Positions 8,942-18,199 of a DNA stretch of 64,000 nt are shown in pieces (the first letter of the stretch is position 1; each line of letters starts with the position of its first letter). Both the position numbers and the translations under genes were made by a program. Below the pieces are notes generated by a model. It was not told where the DNA came from and did not search any database. It saw only the letters and a list, made by a program, of their open reading frames with translations. This DNA is from Symsagittifera roscoffensis (taxonomy: Eukaryota > Xenacoelomorpha > Acoela > Convolutidae), in contig NC_087063.1 in assembly GCF_963678635.1 (NCBI RefSeq), forward strand, positions 6,046,386 through 6,110,385. The letters run 5' to 3'.

Positions 8942-9899
8942 AAAAAACTGGTACCTTATTCTCGTCTGTTATTATCCTATTAATTGGTCTCTTAACATAC
9001 TTTCGGTCCGGGTTTCTAATCCGTATTAGACCGTTGTTCAAGTCAATCATCACGTCAAAGTTCCTGACAAAATCTCTGCCCAAGATGAATTGGTCGGCGT
9101 CGTCCAGATTCTCTACCACCAGGAAGCTCATCCAAAGGTTCCGTCCTCCCATGTGAAGGACCGTTACCGGTGTTCTTCCGGCTACGTAGATAGCTCCTCG
9201 ATTTGCAGCGGCTAGTCGGAGATTCGTAGGAATCAGATCTTCCCGCGTGAAGCCCATTCTTTCCCAGGTTTTTATCGGCATCACACTCACCACCGCGCCT
9301 GTGTCCAGAAGCCCTGTGACTCCGATTTTTGTTCCGTTGGTGTCAAGCAGGTGTGCTGTCACATCTGCTTCATATCCAATATGTACTGCGTCTTGTTCCA
9401 TCATGGCGTCATGGCCTATCCTGCGGACTTTGAGTTCCTCTTCACCCAAATAGATCTGCCCCATTTGGTCATCATCTGTTGTTATGTAAGTCCTGGTGTA
9501 GATGCTGATTCCATCCACGTTCAGCATTATTTGATACGGCCCATAGACCTCCAAGTAGCGTCCATGAAGTTTCTTCATGCGAGGGCCACCCGTCGTTAGT
9601 AGTGCTCGCACAGCTCTCGACTCAGTGCGTGGCTCCACCTGCCTCAGATAATCTGCATATGTGTCCAAATGCATTAAAGTGAACGCTGATGGTTCACTCA
9701 AATTTCTTATTACCTGGTGTCCAGCCACTGAGATTATCGAATGTATCTTCTTTCCCTGCGGCGCCATGCCGAACCTCTTACCGGAGATCACTTTAAGTTT
9801 CATATCTAAACTGCTTGGTGTTTTCGTCTCCTCGAACTCCATTGCCTCGAAGGTATTCAGTTGCTCCTGAAGCTTTTCATTTTCCAGTTCAAGTTTCAC
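8934..9899 (-). CDS. Aspartic protease domain of the gypsy element
   Basis: Cleaves the Gag and Pol precursors. The catalytic motif is LLDTGAVVS, followed by MPIKTWERMGF, with a flap region and the FILGRDF motif that closes retropepsin folds. About 120 N-terminal residues upstream are charged and helical and continue the C-terminus of Gag. The ORF begins with GTG at 9,899, not ATG, so it is almost certainly not initiated there. It is reached from the gag frame by a one-base shift in CAAAAAG just before the gag TGA. This may be a programmed shift or a one-base deletion. It ends in TAG just after a run of eight T. Confidence 0.88.
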   Translation of the reverse strand: MKLELENEKLQEQLNTFEAMEFEETKTPSSLDMKLKVISGKRFGMAPQGKKIHSIISVAGHQVIRNLSEPSAFTLMHLDTYADYLRQVEPRTESRAVRALLTTGGPRMKKLHGRYLEVYGPYQIMLNVDGISIYTRTYITTDDDQMGQIYLGEEELKVRRIGHDAMMEQDAVHIGYEADVTAHLLDTNGTKIGVTGLLDTGAVVSVMPIKTWERMGFTREDLIPTNLRLAAANRGAIYVAGRTPVTVLHMGGRNLWMSFLVVENLDDADQFILGRDFVRNFDVMIDLNNGLIRIRNPDRKYVKRPINRIITDENKVPVFFG

Positions 9900-10849
9900 T
9901 TTTTGTTGATCTCTTTCGTCACCAATTCCTGTTGTACTCTATTTAGAGCATCCTTTGCGGCTGCCTTATAATCGATCTTGAAGTCATCGGCCGCAGTTGC
10001 TGGTTCCGGTTCACGTGCTTCTTCTGTTACCGCTTGCATTTTCTTTGCCGCCAGCTCTTGAGGTTTGTCCTTCTTGCGTGCCTCTGCTTCGCTCAAAAGT
10101 CGAGCCTTGCTTGCTTTCACTCCTGACAAAGCTTCTTCATGCCTTGGATGCTTGATGTCTGCCACTGCATCCCAGAATTGCGGACACTCTGATTTAAAAT
10201 GACCTTCCAAGTTGCAAAAGAAACACCTCGGGCCGAATTTCGCAATTACTCCTCTCATGAAATCCTCATGGTCCAACTCTGACGCATCTTCGTCCTCGAG
10301 GCTAAAGCCTATTGCTTTCATGCCTTGTTTGTAAGCTGGGCATGCTGACACATGATGGTCTGTTGAACTACAATTAGCACAAGAGCGTCTCTTGTCCATA
10401 TCGTCCCTCGGTTTGTACCAATTGTTCCCTTGGTTCGCTGGTCCGTTGTTAAAATTGGCATAATTGTTCTTGTAATATCCAGATCTCGAAGGAGGTTTCA
10501 ACAATAGATACTCTTTTGATTTGAGCCTCAACTCCTCCGGTGTTGGCGCATTAGTTGATAGTGGTGTGTAATGCGTTGCTAGCATCGTACGAAGTTCATC
10601 ATTTTTCACACCATCGATGAATTTTGAGGCTACGGCCAGGTTCATCCTACGGTTTGACTCATCCGGTTGGCTGCGTCTTCTCAGCATTTCCAAATCATCG
10701 AGAAACTTGTCTATGGTTTCATCTTCCCGTTGCCTCCGTTTCTCGAAGCGCATCATCGCCTGGTGCCCCTGCACCCCTGATCCGAAACGGTTTAACAAGA
10801 TTTCGAAGATTTTCTCTGCAGTGTCACGTTGATACTGTTTCTTGGCCAT
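9896..10849 (-). CDS. gag: Gag, C-terminal half (capsid end and two zinc knuckles)
   Basis: RNA-binding structural protein. A capsid-type helical segment at residues about 1-90 (FDLLNRFG-like region, KFLDDLEMLRRRS, ASKFIDGV) matches the C-terminal part of retrotransposon Gag. Two CCHC knuckles follow: CANCSSTDHHVSAC and CFFCNLEGHFKSEC. A Lys/Glu/Ala-rich helical tail ends the ORF. The preceding ORF overlaps it by 26 nt in another frame. At 10,850-10,862 the sequence has a tandem CAGC-type 4-bp duplication, and without it the two ORFs form one gag. The ATG at 10,849 is therefore probably an internal methionine. Confidence 0.88.
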   Translation of the reverse strand: MAKKQYQRDTAEKIFEILLNRFGSGVQGHQAMMRFEKRRQREDETIDKFLDDLEMLRRRSQPDESNRRMNLAVASKFIDGVKNDELRTMLATHYTPLSTNAPTPEELRLKSKEYLLLKPPSRSGYYKNNYANFNNGPANQGNNWYKPRDDMDKRRSCANCSSTDHHVSACPAYKQGMKAIGFSLEDEDASELDHEDFMRGVIAKFGPRCFFCNLEGHFKSECPQFWDAVADIKHPRHEEALSGVKASKARLLSEAEARKKDKPQELAAKKMQAVTEEAREPEPATAADDFKIDYKAAAKDALNRVQQELVTKEINKK

Positions 10850-12785
10850 GACACAGTTCAGGGCTGGCTGTCCCTTCTAAGTTGCTGGTGAGCGCGCTGC
10901 ATTCCTGTCTCTCAGACAAGTCTTCTTCCTCGAAATGCAGCTTCATTACCTCTATCCAGGTATCAATACAGCCATCAGATTCGTCTTTGTAGCATCTTGG
11001 CTTCTTAAAGACTCTTCTGGACTTTTCACTGCGTTCATTAGTTCTAGATAACCGCGTCAGGAATGTCTCCAAAGACCTGTTCAGGGGTTCAAATGCTGTG
11101 GCCATTGCCGTAGCATCCCTTGAGTGTCCCGCTTGAATGTCCTCACACCTCGTCGAAGGCTCTGTGTGCGGTGCATCCCTGCAATCCGAATCGCCGTAAG
11201 CGTTTCCCGCTTGGCCCACGTGACTCCTCCTCGGGCTTGCATGCCCCCTGTTGCCGGAATCACTTCTCCCAGTCGCATGTGTGCCTTGCGTTGGTCGTTC
11301 GTTAGAGGTTTGTCTGTTCCCCGTTGAATTTGCTCTACTGTTCGGGACCCATGCTGCATTACCCCTTGTGGCATAGCCTGATGAACTGCCCCTGCCTCTA
11401 GTGGATCCATACGTTTTCCTCTTTTGATGTTCATTGAAGTTCACTTTCGGTTCCCTGCTGGGACCTCCCGAATTCGGTTCTCCTTCTTTTGGTCCACTCT
11501 TGCTGCTTAGTAGCCCGTCCAACCTATCCATGATAGCCTGAGTTCGCCTCTCCATCATCGCATCTATCTTTGTGTCAAGAGACCCAAGAGACTGCTCTTG
11601 CTGAATTCTTAACTTCTCCATGTCGGCTCTTAAGCGTAACTCCCTCTGTTCCGCCTCTCTTGTCATTCGTGACAAGTTCCTCGTCATATGTTCATCCGTT
11701 CTCTCTTTCAAGCGTTTTTCGCTCCTGTCAACTTCTTGTCTGTTGCGGTTTATTTCTTCCCGCAGCCTTTCTCTCTCAATGTGAACTGCTCTTTCTAGTT
11801 CACTCATCCTTATTGACATTTGCTCGTTTTGTTCTCCTAAACTGTCCACTATGTTGTTTAAGGCTTCCTCTAGTGCTGCCCCGTTATCCACCAGTGGCGT
11901 TACTAGTGGTGGTGTAACCCTGTCGGTCCCAGGTAACTTCGTGCTTGTCGAGATCCGGGCCTTGACTCGCTGCCTCAACGTCTTTTCATTGTTTGTTTCG
12001 GGGTCATTTAACGCGTTGCCGAGCCCTCTGGTTCTATTCTCACCAGGTTCTTGCTCCGAACTTGCCCTCATCGTGAAGTCTTTTGACTGGCCTGGTGTGT
12101 TTGCTTCTTTGCTTATAGTTGTCACTACACCAAATTTGTCCGTGGTTCCAGTCTCTCTTCCGACGTGTGCCTCACTCTCTTGGACTGAACTATTGAGGCT
12201 GACTTGAGATCCATAGTCCCCTTGCTCCTCTTCATCTTCTTCCTCCTGGGACTCTCCATCGTTGCCTGCTCCTCCTCCCATGCTAAATGGAAAGATGTTC
12301 CCGAAGGTGTTCTTCATTCTTTCTGAGAATGATGATGACGTTGTTTGTTTCCCAGTTCCGCTTGCCATCATAGTGTTGTCTGTCGGAGATCTTCTCGTTG
12401 CCGCTACCTCAGTTGAGATGTCGGACAGTTCCGACATCTCCTCTCGATCCAATGTCCCGGTGGAAGTGGCAAAATCATGGCCTTGTTCTACCGGGGTAGA
12501 TTCACTCGCCAGCCTTCTGCCTCTCCCTTCCAGTTCATTTACTTCCTGGTTGTCATTCATGGTATGGTCCGTATTGACCTCCACTTCTAACAGTTCTCTT
12601 CGCTCTTCTGAGGTCTTTTGACTTCTCGTTTCAACCATCCTGCCTGAAACCGTCCCCCTTTTGTCAGACCGGGATCGCTTGATCCAATCCACAAAAGGAT
12701 CGGTCATCGTTTTTCTTTGCTTTTCAGGTATGAATTTCCTAGAGCTATTACCTCGTTTTGGTATCCTTGACTTGTCTAAACTCAT
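10824..12785 (-). CDS. gag: Gag, N-terminal half (disordered region, coiled coil)
   Basis: 653 residues from the ATG at 12,785. Residues 1-280 are charged and low in structure, with Glu/Asp tracts (EEEDEEEQG). A long coiled coil rich in Arg/Glu (about residues 315-425) suits Gag multimerisation. It is followed by a Gly/Ser/Arg-rich stretch with RGRGSS and by the start of the capsid (CYKDESDGCIDTWIEVM). The last about 15 residues are out of frame owing to the 4-bp duplication near 10,856. Such a long N-terminal extension with a coiled coil is unusual for gypsy Gag but has no recognisable extra domain. Confidence 0.85.
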   Translation of the reverse strand: MSLDKSRIPKRGNSSRKFIPEKQRKTMTDPFVDWIKRSRSDKRGTVSGRMVETRSQKTSEERRELLEVEVNTDHTMNDNQEVNELEGRGRRLASESTPVEQGHDFATSTGTLDREEMSELSDISTEVAATRRSPTDNTMMASGTGKQTTSSSFSERMKNTFGNIFPFSMGGGAGNDGESQEEEDEEEQGDYGSQVSLNSSVQESEAHVGRETGTTDKFGVVTTISKEANTPGQSKDFTMRASSEQEPGENRTRGLGNALNDPETNNEKTLRQRVKARISTSTKLPGTDRVTPPLVTPLVDNGAALEEALNNIVDSLGEQNEQMSIRMSELERAVHIERERLREEINRNRQEVDRSEKRLKERTDEHMTRNLSRMTREAEQRELRLRADMEKLRIQQEQSLGSLDTKIDAMMERRTQAIMDRLDGLLSSKSGPKEGEPNSGGPSREPKVNFNEHQKRKTYGSTRGRGSSSGYATRGNAAWVPNSRANSTGNRQTSNERPTQGTHATGRSDSGNRGHASPRRSHVGQAGNAYGDSDCRDAPHTEPSTRCEDIQAGHSRDATAMATAFEPLNRSLETFLTRLSRTNERSEKSRRVFKKPRCYKDESDGCIDTWIEVMKLHFEEEDLSERQECSALTSNLEGTASPELCHGQETVST

Positions 12786-13561
12786 TCTCTATTTGTCACT
12801 TTCCTATGCCTACTCTTGACTCAATTGCTAGAGACCTTATAGTTTTATTAACAATAATAATGACACAACACAATAAATTTCACCAGATTCTATTAAATAG
12901 TGACCACGAATCCCTGTATGTTGTCAGAGTACAGTTTGTATAAAATTTATTCACACTGACCGTTTATCGGTCCAAAGATCTGGAAACTAGCACAATATGA
13001 TGTTATCAGTCAATTTAAAAGATAGTGTATTCACTACCTAATCAAGCACAGTTTACGTTGATTTAAAATCAAAAACAAAAATATATATTGACACAATATG
13101 AATGTATATATAAAAAAACGTATGTGTCTTGTACTCTTAGTCGGTCGCAGTACAATAGTCGAACCTGTCTTTTAAAGAAAAAGCTTTCCCTGCTTGGTGC
13201 TGCACCAAACAGACAAAACTTTGAAGGCAGTAATTTTCTCAAGTGGGCGTCTATTGCACCCACCGAGTACTGTGTTACCTATCTGCCTTCGGACTGCCCG
13301 AGCTAGACCTACTAAAATCCTCAGGGCAGTCAATTTTCCCAAAAACGTATTATGTTTCAATCCACACCAATGAATCACGCTCTTTTTAATTTAGACTTAG
13401 TGTCGCGAATATCCGAGTTCGGTACTGTTTTGTATTAGTCTGGTTCTTTTTGAAAGGCAAGTTACCAGTGCAGTCACTGATACCTAGCCTGTGTATTAAT
13501 AACCTAATACCTCTCGCTTTTTAGTCTTTCTTTCGTTTACCTAAGTCCTTAATAAAATAAT

Positions 13562-15154
13562 ACCCCTCCGGATTGGCACAAATAGGACCCTTCCGGACTG
13601 TCAGAATATAGACCCCTCCGGATTGGGACCCCTCCGAGTTAGTTAATAGTAGACCCCTCCGGATTTGGACCCCTCCGGTTTTGTGGAAAGTATACCCCTC
13701 CGGATTCGGAGCCCTTAGCTCTGTCAAAGTAGCTTTTCGCAGTTTTCTTAATTTCAGCTTATACCCCTCCGGATACGTTCTGCGTTGCTATTATGCTGTT
13801 TGAATTAACTGGGAAGGGTATAGGATCCTTTCCTAGACCCCTCCGGATTGAAGTTAAGGCACTTATTTGACAATTCACACTAACGGTGAAGGGTCTTATC
13901 ACTTGCCTAATTTCGACTCTTCTATGGTTGTCTTGTGCCTTCAGCCCTCCCTTTTCGTCTAGAACTGTCCTAAGTTACTTAGTTCAATCGCTATCAACTT
14001 TTGGTAGGGGTCTAAGGGTTTTTCAGAAAAATTTATAAAACGTGAAGGGTGTACCCCTCCGGATTTGTGTAATTTGCTAAAAACAATCTCAAAAAATTTT
14101 CACGCTCGCTTTTCCGAAAAATTTCTGATCCTATTAGTAAGCTCAGCTAATTTCTGATCTATTGGTACCAAGATCAACTCGATATGCTCAGTAGTTCCAA
14201 AGTTATTAACCAAAACGTCTTTTTTCCAAACTCAAAAAATTTTTTCTCTTATAGGTTCCGCCTAACTTTTTCCGCAAATCTGGTCCTTTCGACCTAAAAA
14301 TTATTGATCCGAGCTCAGAAGGCCTATACTCTTCTAGTTCAATGCAAAAGACCCGATCTAAAACGCTATTGTAGAAAAAATTTGCGAAAAACTATGCTAC
14401 CTGGACCCCTCCGGATTGATGAATCCACCAAATCAAACACGTTATGTTCGATTTCTCTGCAACCCGGAAGGCTTTCGGGTAGCGGGTTTTAAAACTCGTA
14501 GATTCACTAGTGGACGTTGTCCGAACAACTATTTTTGCTGTTGTAACTCAAAAATTTCAAAAAATTTTCTGATTTTATAGTGTTTCTTACTATCAAAAAA
14601 TGGGAAAATTTGGTTTTTGGTACCAAACTAGTTCCAACCACTTCCGAACTAAAGTTAACCGGTTCTACTTGTTACAGTAGTGCAGTTACGATGTAACACA
14701 CTAACTTAGCGCTTTTTTCCGTTTCAAAAAATATCGATATCTCAAAAATCGCGACTTGTGGGGGGATCAAAATATCACTATTTTGACCCTAAAAACCGGT
14801 CTGTTTTCGTTGTTTTTCACTGAAAAACGATATAAGACTATTAATATAGGCTATATAAGCAATAATATTAGTAATACTATACCCCTCCGGGTTTGTTTAA
14901 TATCCGAAATAGGGTGCTTAACTCGGATATTCGCAGTTCGGTGAAGGGTCACTACAGTGCAGCACTGTCGAGCCCCCCACAGATTACTATCTTACTTTTT
15001 GTACCAAAAGGGATACAAAACTTGTTAACGATACCCAACAGTCGATTGTTGTTGTCGTTGAGCCCCTTCTTGTTGCTCCTTGTACTGCTTGCCGGATCGG
15101 TCTTCACCCAAGACCCTTCCGAATTGAGCGCAAATCAGCTGACCCCTCCGGATT
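13562..15154 (+). repeat. Array of 14 ACCCCTCCGGATT-type motifs
   Basis: Near-identical 13-mers begin at 13562, 13587, 13612, 13628, 13653, 13669, 13694, 13763, 13837, 14053, 14405, 14881, 15113 and 15142. The first seven are spaced 25, 25, 16, 25, 16 and 25 bp. Sequence between copies differs, so this is a spaced motif and not a simple tandem repeat. On the element's sense strand it reads AATCCGGAGGGGT. It could be a protein-binding site array, a retroelement RNA signal or a decayed minisatellite. Confidence 0.8.
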
Positions 15155-15549
15155 GAGCGCAATTTATCATTAACGTGCTTAAATGCTCAAATAACCCTAC
15201 AGTACAAGCCTCACAAACGGGCCTCAAAATTGATCGTAACAATCCTGACTGATATAAATGCCTGTAACAACAATATATCTATCAACAACAAACGGGGGGG
15301 TTGAATCACATCTTGTCTGGGGGGATGATTTCTACTGATTTTTTACTTTTTTACTGTTTTTGGTTTTTTCGGTTATTTTTTATGTTTTTTGTTTTTCTTG
15401 GGTACTATACTACTTTTTGTTTGGTTTTACTTATATCTTTAAGTGTTTTTGGTCACCAACCACTCAGGGGACGAGGGGACGGCCGATCCCCCCACCCTTC
15501 CTGGTTCGTGAATTTTCGGTCTTAACTAGGTTAAAAAACTATTCACGGC

Positions 15550-16577
15550 AATCCGGAAGGCCTCCGCGTTCCGAACTACCCTTCGGCCCCGGCGGTTTAG
15601 GCCTATTAAGGGCGTTGATGTGAGCATCCGCTCGGCGCGGAGTGCTCGTTAACGGTTCTGCCGGTCATGATGTTAAAAAAGAATAACACCCAGGAGCGCC
15701 ATAAAAACATACATGTAACATTCGCCCGGAAGATACATATCGACGGATAACAAAACTAAGTCTTAAGACGACTGGCTAGCGTCTAAACAGAGCTTTGCAT
15801 GTTTTTCACCGTCTCTACCAAGCCAGTACTTTTCGGTGGTCTTTTCCAACATCGGGTCGACAAAAATGTTACTATTCTCCGGCTTCGACCAGAACGCTCA
15901 AATTAACTGAATTACATGCAAAAATAGTGAGCTCATGGCTGGGTCTCAGTATCCCCAGACCACGAGGTCACTCCTAAAAACAGGGCTACTACTTATTATA
16001 TTACTATTGTTTTTGTTCAGTAGATAAAAATCATCATCTCCATCGAAGATGGATCAACCCTTTCCCCCCCCCCCAACTCTTAGCACCTCATCCTTGTCAA
16101 AACTAATCAAAATATCAGTTAAATTCAAGTCAGGACATGACAGGATGCTAAAAGTTTATGTGAGTTAATAAAAGTTTCCGTCCCGAGACCCTTCCGGATT
16201 CTTGAATCCAGTGAATCAAGCTCCTTAAGTTCAAGTTCACGCCAATCCGGAAGGCTGGTTCTCACCCTTCACTGTTGTTGGCAACGGCCTTGCAACTATT
16301 GTAGCAGCACAATAGTTGCAACTCGGAACGTTCTCTGCTATTCTGTAGTTCGTTGTCGTTTTCCAATCTCGATTTTCGTACTGTTCGCAATCGCAGATAA
16401 AAGTTGTTCTGTTTTTCACTCGCTTTTTGTTAAAATGGCCGTTTCAGCATTTCTCAGAAATGTGACGTCATCATTCGAATTTTTGAAAATTTAAAATACC
16501 AGAATATTCCAGCCCTCACCGTTTGGCTAAACGTTCCAATAACACCCTTAATTCTTAAAAACCACCAATCCGGAAGG
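15550..16577. repeat. Both-orientation outliers of the CCTTCCGGATT motif
   Basis: AATCCGGAAGG occurs at 15550, 16244 and 16567, and the opposite orientation CCTTCCGGATT ends near 16200. The pair at 16188-16254 can form a hairpin with an 11-bp stem. They extend the array on the left and suggest the same element or leader reaches about 16.6 kb. Confidence 0.65.
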
Positions 16578-17146
16578 CTTGCTGCTAAAATTCCGAATTC
16601 TGCAGAGATTGCATTTTTCACATTCTGGTCGAATGTCACATACGAATTCGAACGGAGATAGGAAAAAAAACACAGCCTAATGGCCATAAAAAACTTGACT
16701 TGACTTAAACCTATCAAGCCGAGAAAAAAGGTAAGGCAAACAAAAAAGCCAAAAAATGTCAGGAAAAACTTGAATTATAATTACTATTAAGATTTTTAGC
16801 ATTTAGTGCGATCCAGAGGTGAGCATGAAAAATATGATCCTGTTGAAAAAAAAACATGAAGATGTAGAAATATTTTAAAAATTTGAATTGCGAATTTAAT
16901 GGAAAAGCAATAATAGGGATCCAGTTTGTAATTTAGTTTTTTTAAATAGGGCTCCACAGTGTGAGTAACAATATACGCACATGCTGAAAGCTGTGGACAA
17001 AGTTGTTTACGGGAAGGAAGTCTAAAACCCGATTGCAATACTCTTGCTTATCGCAAGGATAACTATGTTTTTACATACACTGCCAGAGATGAACAAAACT
17101 TTTTGTTCTTTCTTTTTATTTGTTAATTAATCAGATGGTCGACAGT

Positions 17147-17757
17147 ATCATGTAGTGGATGCACTTCCACCTATGTCGGACAAACTGTTCGATATTTCGA
17201 TATTTGACCACTAGAATTGAGGAACATAAGAAAACAGACTCACCGGTAGGCCTCCATCTTCAGCAATGCCACCTTGACGGAAATAGCGCAGATCTTAGTT
17301 GGGAAATTATAGCCAGGTCAAACAAACAAACAAAATTGTAAACACCTGAGGCAATACATATCAGGAAAGAAAAACCGGGCTTGAACACCCGCGATGAGTT
17401 TAGGAGTAGGGAGTTAACATTAAAAAAATAAGTTCCAAAATATTTCTGGTTTTTTATATTACCGTACGTGTCTAAAGCGAAATTATGACTCAAAAACTCC
17501 AGACAAAATAATTCAAATTTGTTTAAATAATTTAAGAGGTTAAAATTATTTTAATTGCAATAGTAATTTAGAGGTCAACTGTGATTGGTTAATTTTTAAC
17601 ATGATGGTTCAAAACCAAAATGTGAATTATTGTAAATAACTTTTGTAAACTGTTTTTTTATCTCATTTAGATTAGTTTATAGTAAAAATCCTGACGATGC
17701 ACATAGTTGCGAAAACGTTTGAAATTTACTTTTTAACAAAAATTTCTTCAATTTTAC
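17147..17757 (+). pseudogene. Penelope-like element 3' end: GIY-YIG remnant and 3' UTR
   Basis: Starts inside the GIY-YIG endonuclease (CTSTYVGQTVR-like, with an 8-bp tandem duplication of GATATTTC that breaks the frame). It continues through HLTTRIEE-type and ADLSWEII-type motifs, the end of the ORF and a 3' UTR shared with the 23-kb copy. The GIY-YIG domain cleaves the target site in PLE insertion. Truncated and dead. Confidence 0.8.
17690..17720 (+). ncRNA. Hammerhead-ribozyme-like core in PLE 3' UTR
   Basis: CTGACGA followed 13 nt later by GAAA fits the CUGANGA...GAAA core of hammerhead ribozymes, which are known in PLE terminal repeats. The equivalent sites of the other copies read CTGACAA (about 23,000), CTGATGA (minus, 25,198) and CTGAAGA (minus, 24,544), mostly varying at the permitted N. 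Stem II is weak here (GCA/TGC), and stem III is the palindrome AAACGTTT. Probably a decayed ribozyme. Confidence 0.35.
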
Positions 17758-18199
17758 TTGTAAATTTGTGATAAACCAAAAAGCGAAGAGCTTAAAATTG
17801 CAACTGTTTTCCCATTAAAGAGCCAGTATAAAACTTTTTAATGATTTTTATAGTGTTTTTTTACCGATACGTAGAATATGGCCGATTTTTATTTGAGTTA
17901 TCGAAACGTTTCATATTGTAGCAGCTAGCTCCCTGTTCCACAGAATCAACACCCCTAACACATGTGAGAAAAACGTTACGAGAGCCTTGTTACAGCAATT
18001 CTTGACCTATCCCTTAATAACAACTTGCTGAACCAGAGAAAGAACCTCCGGCGGTTACTGGAAGACGGTCCATTGAAGAAGAAAAAAAGGGTTTTGTGGC
18101 ACGACGTGGCGAACAACACCATTAGCAGTCACAGAACAAAGAACTTTCGCCCAGCCGGTGTCGAGAAGCTGAAAAATTATTAGAAGTCGAAGAAGCAGT

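Larger units (their letters stand above)
1..12785 (-). mobile_element. Ty3/gypsy-class LTR retrotransposon with macro domain and third ORF (left end outside window)
   Basis: The minus strand carries, in order, gag (coiled coil, two CCHC knuckles), aspartic protease, RT, RNase H, integrase and a large extra ORF. Gene order RT-RNase H-integrase is that of Ty3/gypsy elements. The coding part is about 45% GC or more, richer than its surroundings. The 3' LTR would lie left of base 1, so the LTRs cannot be paired and the right boundary is unknown. The 5' leader and LTR are probably between 12,786 and about 16,600. Five small lesions (near 10,856, 9,905, 8,941, 7,384 and 7,139) break the polyprotein in this copy. 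Confidence 0.9.
12786..17140. other. Upstream region of the gypsy element: leader and probable LTR, boundary not resolved
   Basis: No convincing gene. It contains AT-rich leader next to gag, the CCCCTCCGGATT motif array, a 12-C run at about 16,063-16,074 and inverted copies of the motif to 16,577. The 5' LTR and primer-binding site should be here, but without the 3' LTR I cannot define them. Short predicted reading frames here have no protein-like composition. Confidence 0.5.

Noticed and set aside
15301-15525. Phe-rich plus-strand frame
   Set aside because: Product of a T-rich tract; no start context, domain or neighbour supports it.
12786-16600. Exact 5' LTR borders of the gypsy element
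   Set aside because: The partner LTR is outside the window, so no direct-repeat evidence is available.
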